Shown piece after piece: positions 35,485 to 42,230 of a stretch of 47,579 bases of DNA. A program made the position numbers and the translations under genes. Location of the stretch: the NCBI GenBank assembly GCA_018240465.1, contig JAFEFS010000076.1:1-47579 (forward strand), given 5' to 3'. The notes below the pieces were generated by a model, which saw only the letters and a list, made by a program, of their open reading frames with translations, was not told the DNA's origin and did no database searches. The stretch's first letter is position 1, and every line of letters starts with the position of its first letter. This DNA is from Pseudomonadota bacterium. Its GTDB lineage: Bacteria > Pseudomonadota > Gammaproteobacteria > Xanthomonadales > Rhodanobacteraceae.

Positions 35485-37920
35485 ATGGCAAAGAACCTGC
35501 TCATCGTCGAATCGCCGGCCAAGGCCAAGACGATCAACAAATACCTCGGCAAGGACTTCCAGGTCCTCGCCTCGTACGGCCACGTACGCGATCTGAAGCC
35601 GAAGGAGGGCGCGGTCGATCCTGACCACGACTTCGCGATGCACTACGAGCTGATCGAGAAAAACGAAAAGCACGTCGACGCGATCGCCAAGGCGGCGAAG
35701 GCGGCCGACTCGATCTATCTCGCGACCGACTTGGATCGCGAAGGCGAGGCGATCTCCTGGCACATTTCCGAGATCCTCAAGCAGAAGAAATTGCTCGACG
35801 GCAAGGATGTGCACCGCGTGGTGTTCTCCGAGATCACCCCGCACGCGATCAAGGAAGCCGTCGCCAATCCGCGCAAGCTCTCGCACGACCTCGTCGATGC
35901 GCAGCAGGCGCGGCGCGCGCTCGACTACCTGGTCGGCTTCAACTTGTCGCCGGTGCTCTGGCGCAAGGTGCAGCGCGGTCTGTCCGCGGGCCGCGTACAG
36001 TCGCCCGCGCTGCGCATGATCGTCGAGCGCGAGGAAGAAATCGAAGCATTCAAGGCACAGGAATACTGGACGATCGCCGCCGACTGCGCGCATCCCGACC
36101 AGCGCTTCAGCGCGCGCCTGCTCAAGCTGCGCGGCAAGAAGTTCGAACAGTTCGATCTGACCAACGAGCACGACGCCCACGCGGCGCGCGATGCGCTGAT
36201 CAAGTCCGCGCAGGGCCGCCTCGTCGTCGCCGAGGTGCAGTCCAAGGAGCGCAAGCGCCGACCGTCGCCGCCGTTCACCACCTCGACCCTGCAGCAGGAG
36301 GCAGCGCGCAAGCTCGGCTTTTCGACCACGCGCACGATGCGTCTCGCCCAAGGCCTGTACGAAGGCGTCGCGATCGGCGGCGAAGGCACGGTCGGCCTGA
36401 TCACCTACATGCGCACCGACTCGGTCAGCATCTCGATGGACGCCATCACCGAAATGCGCAAGGTGATCGCACGCGACTATGGCGCGAAAGCGCTGCCGGA
36501 ATCACCCAACTTCTATCGCGCGAAATCGAAGAACGCGCAGGAAGCCCACGAGGCGATCCGCCCGACCTCGGCGTTGCACACGCCGAAAAGCATGGCGCAG
36601 TTCCTCAGCGAGGATCAGCGCAGACTGTACGAGCTGATCTGGAAGCGCGCGGTCGCGAGCCAGATGCAGTACGCCACGCTCAACACCGTCAGCGTCGATC
36701 TCGACGCGGGCAACGATTCGATGTTCCGCGCGAGCGGCACCACCGTGGTCGATCCCGGCTTCCTCGCCGTCTACGAGGAAGGCCGCGACGCGAAGAACGC
36801 CGAAGACGACGACGAGAACCGCAAGCTGCCCGCAATGCAGATCGGCGAAGCCGTGCCACTCGCCGACATCGCCGCCGACCAGCACTTCACCGAGCCGCCG
36901 CCGCGCTATTCGGAAGCCTCGCTGGTCAAGGCGCTCGAGGAATACGGCATCGGCCGCCCGTCCACCTACGCCAGCATCATCCAGGTGCTGCTCAATCGCG
37001 AGTACGTGACGCTCGACAGCCGTCGTTTCCGCCCGACCGACATCGGTCGCGCGGTCGGCAAATTCCTCGCCGGGCATTTCACCCAATACGTCGACTACGA
37101 TTTCACCGCCAAGCTCGAGGACGAGCTCGACGCGGTCAGCCGCGGCGAAGAGGAATGGGTGCCGCTGCTGAAGAAATTCTGGACGCCGTTCAAGGCGCTG
37201 GTCGAGGACAAGACCGAAACGGTCGACCGCAGCGAAGCCGGCGGCGAGCGCGTGCTCGGCGATGATCCCGTCAGCGGCAAACCGGTGTCCGTGCGCCTCG
37301 GCCGCTACGGGCCGATGGCCCAGCTCGGCGGCCGCGACGACGAGGACAAGCGCTTTGCGTCATTGCGTCCAGGCCAGAGCATCCACACGATCTCGCTCGA
37401 GGATGCGCTGCATCTGTTCAAGCTGCCGCGTGATCTCGGCCTCGCCGACGACGGCCAGAAAATCAGCGCTGCGATCGGCCGCTTCGGCCCGTTCGTCAAG
37501 CACGGCAAGGTCTACGCCTCGATCAAGCCGCCCGACGATCCGTACACGATCGAACTCGAACGCGCGAAGGAAGTCCTGCGCGAGAAGGAAGAAGCGATCC
37601 GCAACCGCGTCATTGCGAGCTTCCAGGACGGCGCGATCCAGGTCCTGCGCGGCCAGTACGGCCCCTACATCACCGACGGCAAGAAGAACGCGAAGATTCC
37701 GAAGGATCGCGAACCGGCGAGCCTGACCGAAGCCGAATGCGTCGAACTCATCGCCGCTGCTCCCGAAAAGCGCGGGCGCTTCGGCAAGGCGGCCAAGGCG
37801 GCGCCCGCGAAGAAGGCTGCGGAAGCCAAGCCAGCGAAGAAAGCAGCGACGAAAAAAGTCGCAGCAAAGAAAACCGCGAGAAAGAAAGCGGCGGTGAAGA
37901 AGGTCTCAAACAAAGCTTAA
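35485..37920 (+). CDS. topA: DNA topoisomerase I (type IA)
   Basis: An 811-residue enzyme relaxing negatively supercoiled DNA. TOPRIM: LLIVESPAKAKTI at the start and the acidic ATDLDREGEAISWH. The catalytic tyrosine is Y308 in GLITYMRTDSV, and the RPSTYASII block follows. In place of the C4 zinc fingers of E. coli TopA it has glycine-rich topoisomerase C-terminal repeats (GRYGPMAQLGG, GRFGPFVKHG, GQYGPYITDG), with no CxxC. The tail of about 45 residues is Lys/Ala-rich and likely binds DNA. It follows dprA by 192 bp; the ATG has no strong ribosome site. Confidence 0.95.
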   Translation: MAKNLLIVESPAKAKTINKYLGKDFQVLASYGHVRDLKPKEGAVDPDHDFAMHYELIEKNEKHVDAIAKAAKAADSIYLATDLDREGEAISWHISEILKQKKLLDGKDVHRVVFSEITPHAIKEAVANPRKLSHDLVDAQQARRALDYLVGFNLSPVLWRKVQRGLSAGRVQSPALRMIVEREEEIEAFKAQEYWTIAADCAHPDQRFSARLLKLRGKKFEQFDLTNEHDAHAARDALIKSAQGRLVVAEVQSKERKRRPSPPFTTSTLQQEAARKLGFSTTRTMRLAQGLYEGVAIGGEGTVGLITYMRTDSVSISMDAITEMRKVIARDYGAKALPESPNFYRAKSKNAQEAHEAIRPTSALHTPKSMAQFLSEDQRRLYELIWKRAVASQMQYATLNTVSVDLDAGNDSMFRASGTTVVDPGFLAVYEEGRDAKNAEDDDENRKLPAMQIGEAVPLADIAADQHFTEPPPRYSEASLVKALEEYGIGRPSTYASIIQVLLNREYVTLDSRRFRPTDIGRAVGKFLAGHFTQYVDYDFTAKLEDELDAVSRGEEEWVPLLKKFWTPFKALVEDKTETVDRSEAGGERVLGDDPVSGKPVSVRLGRYGPMAQLGGRDDEDKRFASLRPGQSIHTISLEDALHLFKLPRDLGLADDGQKISAAIGRFGPFVKHGKVYASIKPPDDPYTIELERAKEVLREKEEAIRNRVIASFQDGAIQVLRGQYGPYITDGKKNAKIPKDREPASLTEAECVELIAAAPEKRGRFGKAAKAAPAKKAAEAKPAKKAATKKVAAKKTARKKAAVKKVSNKA

Positions 37921-37924
37921 GAAA

Positions 37925-37967
37925 GCGGCGCAATGCGCTGCGCTTGTTGCGCCCTACTTGCTTGCTA
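37925..37967 (+). repeat. REP-like element, copy 1
   Basis: A 33-bp palindromic unit starting GCGGCGCAATGCGCTG and ending TTGCGCCCTAC (37925-37957), followed by TTGCTTGCTA. It lies 4 bp after the topA stop. It forms an inverted pair with copy 2 (38834-38876), with only about two differences over 43 bp, and is in the same orientation as copy 3. Confidence 0.85.
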
Positions 37968-37989
37968 CTTGCGCGAATCAGGCGAAATC

Positions 37990-38832
37990 ATGATCCCTAT
38001 TCAATGCGCCTGCGGAGAGACGTACCACGCCGACGAGCAACATGTCGGGCGAAAAATTCAATGCAGCAAGTGCGGAAAGGTCCTGATGATCACTGGGCGT
38101 AGCCCACTACCAAAAACGGCTTCCCTTCCACCTGAACCTCCTCTCTCATCCAAAGCTGCTACGTCAAGTCACCCCGGCGGCACGAAGCCCGTTCGGTTGC
38201 CGAAAGCCAAGTCACGCCTTTGGAAAGGCGCCACTATCGTATTGGGGCTTGTAACCTTTACTTGGATTTCCTCGCAACTTGACGACTGGCTTCAAGCGAA
38301 TTCAGCTGCTCGATCCTCTCAATATCGCTCTACCGCTTCTCGCCCTATCACTTCGGTCGTGCCTCCACCGGCAACAACACCTTTGTGTCCTGTTGAATCA
38401 CAAGTACGACCAATCTCCGGTACGGAGTTAGGTGGCAAGCATCAGAGAGGCCTAGGTTCTCTGAAAATCTCAAATGGCACAGGCCTTGATGCCGTCGCAA
38501 CTCTCAATGATGATACGGTTTCCACAACACCGCGCCTTGCAATCTTCGTTCGCAACGGAGAATCCGCCACGATAGCATCAGTTCCAATCGGTACCTACCG
38601 TCTTCGCTTCCAGTTCGGTACAACTTGGCTTCAACGAGAACGAAAATTTTGCCTGCTCCAAGGAAAATCTGAATTTGACAAGCCACTCGATTTCTCTGAA
38701 ACAAAATATGAAACTGAGGACGGATACGGAACGCGTTATGCCACCCACATGGTGACGCTGAATCCTGTATTGGGAGGAAACGCTAAAACGCACGCACTAC
38801 CCGACACTCCCATCGAGCTTCCACCTTTGTAG
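37990..38832 (+). CDS. Low-GC zinc-ribbon membrane protein bracketed by REP repeats
   Basis: A 280-residue protein of unknown function. An N-terminal zinc ribbon has C6, C8, C25 and C28 (QCACGETYHAD ... CSKCGK). A Pro/Ser-rich linker leads to one membrane segment at about 80-96 (GATIVLGLVTFTWISSQL). The last 120 residues look like a beta-sandwich: LKISNGTGLDAVATL, SVPIGTYRLRFQFG, DGYGTRYATHMVTLNP. G+C is about half, far below the neighbours, and codon use differs, suggesting transfer. Inverted REP copies lie 22 bp upstream and 1 bp downstream of the gene. ATG 37990 follows a weak AGGCG site; I do not recognise the family. Confidence 0.75.
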   Translation: MIPIQCACGETYHADEQHVGRKIQCSKCGKVLMITGRSPLPKTASLPPEPPLSSKAATSSHPGGTKPVRLPKAKSRLWKGATIVLGLVTFTWISSQLDDWLQANSAARSSQYRSTASRPITSVVPPPATTPLCPVESQVRPISGTELGGKHQRGLGSLKISNGTGLDAVATLNDDTVSTTPRLAIFVRNGESATIASVPIGTYRLRFQFGTTWLQRERKFCLLQGKSEFDKPLDFSETKYETEDGYGTRYATHMVTLNPVLGGNAKTHALPDTPIELPPL

Positions 38833-38833
38833 A

Positions 38834-38876
38834 AAGCAAGCAAGTAGGGCGCAATAAGCGCAGCGCATTGCGCCGC
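38834..38876 (-). repeat. REP-like element, copy 2 (inverted)
   Basis: The reverse complement of copies 1 and 3, including the 10-bp AGCAAGCAAG extension shared only with copy 1. The core is 38844-38876. It sits between the end of the zinc-ribbon gene and the end of the RAYT gene (17 bp away), so it can pair with copy 1 around the passenger gene or with copy 3 around the RAYT gene. Confidence 0.85.
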
Positions 38877-38892
38877 AAAGCACGAAAAAGAG

Positions 38893-39423
38893 CTATTCCC
38901 GAGGCGCAATCCCGGATTCCCGGCCACCCGCCCAATCGAGCGGATACACGCCCGCAGCGACGAGCCGATGGAACGTCGAAAACGGCCAATCCGCGACGCG
39001 CGTGACGTGCCCATGCTTGACGGGATTGATGTGAACATAGTCCACGTGCGCGGCGAAATCCGCTTCGTCGCGAATGAGGTGTTCCCAATAGCGTCGCTGC
39101 CAGATGCCGCGCTCGCCGCGACGGATGCGCGTTGCCGAACGCGGCTCCGTTCGCGCAATGCCCTTGGAAAATTCGAGTTTGATCAATCGCCAGCGCGTGG
39201 CGAAATCGCTGTCGCCCGCGGGAAGGGAAATCACGCAATGCAAATGGTCGGGCAATACTACCCATCCGTGTATCGTGAATGGATGGCGCACCCGCACCTT
39301 TGCAATCGCCCGGCGCAACAAATCGATATGTCGCACGAGCAAATCGTTTCCGTGACGGCGAAGCAGGTTCACCGTGAAGAACCAGGTGCCGCCGGGCTGC
39401 CATGCGCGTCGATAGTTCGGCAT
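38893..39423 (-). CDS. REP-associated tyrosine transposase (RAYT)
   Basis: A 176-residue Y1/HUH single-strand transposase of the RAYT type. The N-terminus MPNYRRAWQPGGTWFFTVNL and the block IHGWVVLPDHLHCVISLP, with the H60-L-H62 metal pair, are diagnostic; RRYWEHLIRDE (Y112) and YVHINPVKHG (Y129) follow, one of which should supply the nucleophile. RAYTs are domesticated relatives of IS200/IS605 transposases that mobilise REP sequences. REP-like copies lie 17 bp after its stop and 43 bp before its start, in opposite orientation. ATG 39423 begins the conserved region; the open frame further upstream is REP sequence. Confidence 0.92.
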   Translation of the reverse strand: MPNYRRAWQPGGTWFFTVNLLRRHGNDLLVRHIDLLRRAIAKVRVRHPFTIHGWVVLPDHLHCVISLPAGDSDFATRWRLIKLEFSKGIARTEPRSATRIRRGERGIWQRRYWEHLIRDEADFAAHVDYVHINPVKHGHVTRVADWPFSTFHRLVAAGVYPLDWAGGRESGIAPRE

Positions 39424-39465
39424 GGTTTTGATTGTCTGTGCGGGCAGGTTGTGGCGCAATGGGCG

Positions 39466-39498
39466 GCGGCGCAATGCGCTACGCTTATTGCGCCCTAC
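39466..39498 (+). repeat. REP-like element, copy 3
   Basis: A 33-bp copy differing from copy 1 at two positions, in the same orientation as copy 1. It lacks the TTGCTTGC extension. A partial duplicate of its start (GTGGCGCAATG) lies about 15 bp before it. It ends exactly one base before an in-frame ATG (39499) of the tsaC reading frame, 30 bp before the likely tsaC start. Confidence 0.85.
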
Positions 39499-39528
39499 AT
39501 GCTGCACGCCACTTCCAAGCCGCTGCCC

Positions 39529-40095
39529 ATGAATGACGTCCAACTACATGTGACCAAGGCCGTTGAAGCGCTGCGCGCCGGCGGCGTGATCGCCTACCCG
39601 ACCGAAGCGGTATTCGGCCTTGGCTGCGATCCGCACGACGAAGCGGCCGTGGCGCGCGTATTCGCGCTCAAGCAGCGGCCGCCGGTGCAGGGCGTGCTGT
39701 TGATCGCGGCCGATTTTGCCCAAGTGGAAAAATATATCGACCTGGCGCAGGTGCCGGCGGAGGCGCTCGTGCGCGTGCGCGCGAGCTGGCCGGGCCCGCA
39801 TACGTGGGTGTTCCCGCGCGCCGCGGCGACGCCGGAATGGCTGGCGCGCGGGCATGCGGGCATTGCCCTGCGCGTGACCGCGCATCCGCTTGCCGCCTCG
39901 CTGTGCCGTGCGTTCGGCGGCGCGCTGGTCTCGACCAGCGCAAACCGCCACGGCGAGCCGCCCGCGCGCAGCGCGGAGGCCGTTCAAGCTGCATTCGGGC
40001 AGGATGTGGCCTATATTCTCGCGGGGGAGACTGGCGGACTGGCACGACCGACGCCGATCCGCAACGTCGTCACCGGCGAAGAAATCCGGGGCTAG
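39529..40095 (+). CDS. tsaC: Threonylcarbamoyl-AMP synthase
   Basis: A 188-residue Sua5/YciO/YrdC-fold enzyme that makes threonylcarbamoyl-AMP from threonine, bicarbonate and ATP for the t6A37 modification of tRNAs. Seen: GGVIAYPTEAVFGLGCDPHD, VFALKQRPPVQGVLLI, SWPGPHTWVFP, GIALRVTAHP and LVSTSANRHGEPP. The length fits the short TsaC type rather than Sua5. ATG 39529 is preferred; ATG 39499 abuts the REP element. In related genomes tsaC commonly sits near topA and dprA; here the REP/RAYT module lies between. Confidence 0.93.
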   Translation: MNDVQLHVTKAVEALRAGGVIAYPTEAVFGLGCDPHDEAAVARVFALKQRPPVQGVLLIAADFAQVEKYIDLAQVPAEALVRVRASWPGPHTWVFPRAAATPEWLARGHAGIALRVTAHPLAASLCRAFGGALVSTSANRHGEPPARSAEAVQAAFGQDVAYILAGETGGLARPTPIRNVVTGEEIRG

Positions 40096-40122
40096 GGAAG
40101 AAACATTTTTTGGGGGAGCCGC

Positions 40123-41499
40123 ATGTCGGCCGTATTCGAAAACGCGCGATCGCAGGAAGCGCAGAAAAAAATCCCGCTGCTTGCGGACGCGGATTTGAAC
40201 CGTGTGTTCGCCTGGCACGGCGAACGCGAAATCAGCGCGGCCGAATTTCTCGCCGACGTGTTCGCCCTCGCCGCGCGCCTGCCCGAGGCGCGCCACGCGC
40301 TCAACCTGTGCACGCAGCGCTACCACTTTCTCGTCGCGTTTTGCGCCGTCGCCGTTGCCGGACAAATCAACCTGCTGCCTCCATCGCGCGCACCGCAGGC
40401 GCTTGCCGAACTGCTGCATGCGTACCCGAACCACTATGCACTGCGCGACGAAGACGACACGTTGGACGATACGCGCACGATCGATGTGCGCGCGGCGCTG
40501 GCGATTGCGCCCGAGCGCAGGTTCTTCGCCAATGCCTCGATACCGGCCGACCAGCTCGTCGCGATCGGTTTCACTTCGGGCTCGACCGGCACGCCGAAGG
40601 CGAACCGCAAGACCTGGGGCGGATTCTGCGCTTCAAGCGCGCTCAATCTTGGGGCGCTGCTGGCAACGACAAGCGAAACGTTCAACATTCTCGCGACCGT
40701 GCCGCCGCAGCACATGTTCGGCATGGAATTGTCGGTGCTGTTGCCGCTGCGGTCGCGTGCAGCGATCCACGATTCGCAGCCGCTGCTGCCGGCCGACATC
40801 GCCGCCACGCTCGCGGAAATGCCTGCCCCGCGCGTGCTCGTGACCACGCCGTTCCATCTGCGCGCGCTGCACGAATCGGGCGTCGCGCTGCCAGCGCTCG
40901 CCGCGGTCGTCACTGCGACCGCGCCGTTGTCGGCCGAGCTCGCCGCCGCGGTGGAAGCGCGGTTCGCGACGCGCGTGATCGAGTTGTTCGGCTCGACCGA
41001 GACGTGCGTGATCGCGCAGCGCCGCACCGCGCTCGCCGAGCCGTGGTCGCTTTACGACGGCATCGAACTGCATCCTCAACCCGACGGCACGCTCGCCAGC
41101 GCGGCGCATTTCGCCGAGCCGACCGTGCTGCAGGACATCGTCGAGCTGCTGCCCGAACGGCGCTTTCATTTGTGCGGACGCAACAGCGACCTGCTCGAGA
41201 TCGCCGGCAAGCGCGCCTCGCTTGCCGACCTGACGCGGCGACTGCTTGCGATCGATGGCGTTGTCGATGGTGTGGTGTTTCAGCTCGATGCTGAAACGGA
41301 TTCGGCGAGCGAACATGGCGTACGCCGCATCGCCGCACTTGCCGTCGCCCCGGGACTGACCGAAGCGCAAGTGCTCGAGGCTCTGCGGGCGACGATCGAC
41401 CCGGCGTTCCTGCCACGGCCGCTGCGCATTGTCGATGGGCTGCCGCGCAATGCCACCGGCAAGCTGCCGCGCACGGCGTTGCTCGCCGCGTTGTCGTAG
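40123..41499 (+). CDS. AMP-forming acyl-CoA synthetase/ligase family protein
   Basis: A 458-residue adenylate-forming enzyme. The P-loop is FTSGSTGTPKAN (150-161), the A5 motif is ELFGSTETCVIA, and the C-terminal catalytic lysine lies in LPRNATGKLPR. The protein is shorter than standard acyl-CoA synthetases and resembles the stand-alone ligases of aryl polyene/xanthomonadin pigment clusters, but no other pigment genes are in the window, so this is only a lead. It has a good ribosome site (GGGGGAG) before ATG 40123, 27 bp after tsaC, so co-transcription with tsaC is likely. The substrate is probably an aromatic or fatty acid. Confidence 0.8.
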   Translation: MSAVFENARSQEAQKKIPLLADADLNRVFAWHGEREISAAEFLADVFALAARLPEARHALNLCTQRYHFLVAFCAVAVAGQINLLPPSRAPQALAELLHAYPNHYALRDEDDTLDDTRTIDVRAALAIAPERRFFANASIPADQLVAIGFTSGSTGTPKANRKTWGGFCASSALNLGALLATTSETFNILATVPPQHMFGMELSVLLPLRSRAAIHDSQPLLPADIAATLAEMPAPRVLVTTPFHLRALHESGVALPALAAVVTATAPLSAELAAAVEARFATRVIELFGSTETCVIAQRRTALAEPWSLYDGIELHPQPDGTLASAAHFAEPTVLQDIVELLPERRFHLCGRNSDLLEIAGKRASLADLTRRLLAIDGVVDGVVFQLDAETDSASEHGVRRIAALAVAPGLTEAQVLEALRATIDPAFLPRPLRIVDGLPRNATGKLPRTALLAALS

Positions 41500-41537
41500 T
41501 CGGAATTCGCAAATACGCCGGAACGTCAGGCGCGCGA

Positions 41538-42083
41538 CTACCAGCCGAACACCTTGTACTGCACCGCGCCCGGTTTGCCGTGCATGCCGGCGTCGAGATC
41601 GGGCGGCATCGGTCCCTGGTAGTTCGGATCGACGTACCACTTTTCGCTGCCCGTATCCTTGGACTTGAAGTACTGGGCGAAGATCTTGCCGCGTTTGCGG
41701 TACTCGGTGATCGTCTCGTTGCCTTCCTGGCGCACGGTGACGACGGGCAGTTCGGTCGCCTCGGCCGCTTTCTGCACTTCGGGCGGCAGGCCCGGACTGT
41801 CGAATTTCTTCTCGGGCTCGGATGGCAGCGTCGTCACCGGCTGCGCGGCGCGCCGACGCGCTTCCTCGGCGGCAGCCCGGGATTCGGCGTCGGAGTTCGC
41901 GATCGGCACTGTCTTCGCCTTGTTCGCCGTGGGCGGTGTCTGTGCCGCGGACGCGGGCGGCTCGTCCATCGCCGGCGGCGGCTGCACGGGCGGCAGGCCG
42001 TCGTCCGTTTTCTTCTGACCTTGAGCGTGGATCTGGGCTGCGATCAGTCCGCAGGCGAGCACGACCGGAAACAACGAGCGCAT
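41538..42083 (-). CDS. DUF2782 exported protein
   Basis: A 181-residue protein with a signal peptide (MRSLFPVVLACGLIAAQIHA), a Pro/Ala-rich low-complexity stretch (PPVQPPPAMDEPPASAAQTP), and a C-terminal DUF2782 domain (VTVRQEGNETITEYRKRGKI, SEKWYVDPNYQG). The family is small, periplasmic and of unknown function, and is regularly found divergent from polA in gammaproteobacteria, as here. It faces the AMP-ligase gene tail to tail, 38 bp apart. The long linker is more extended than usual for the family. Confidence 0.82.
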   Translation of the reverse strand: MRSLFPVVLACGLIAAQIHAQGQKKTDDGLPPVQPPPAMDEPPASAAQTPPTANKAKTVPIANSDAESRAAAEEARRRAAQPVTTLPSEPEKKFDSPGLPPEVQKAAEATELPVVTVRQEGNETITEYRKRGKIFAQYFKSKDTGSEKWYVDPNYQGPMPPDLDAGMHGKPGAVQYKVFGW

Positions 42084-42230
42084 GATTCCACTCCCTCAGA
42101 ACTCCCGTGTGAAGCATAGCAAAGTACGCGTGAAGCGCGCATGAAACGGCGCACGCGCGCAGTCCTCCGCGTTTGCAAATCGCGCATGACTGGCCCAAGC
42201 TCACCGCCCCGTACGCAATTCGCGCCGCGC

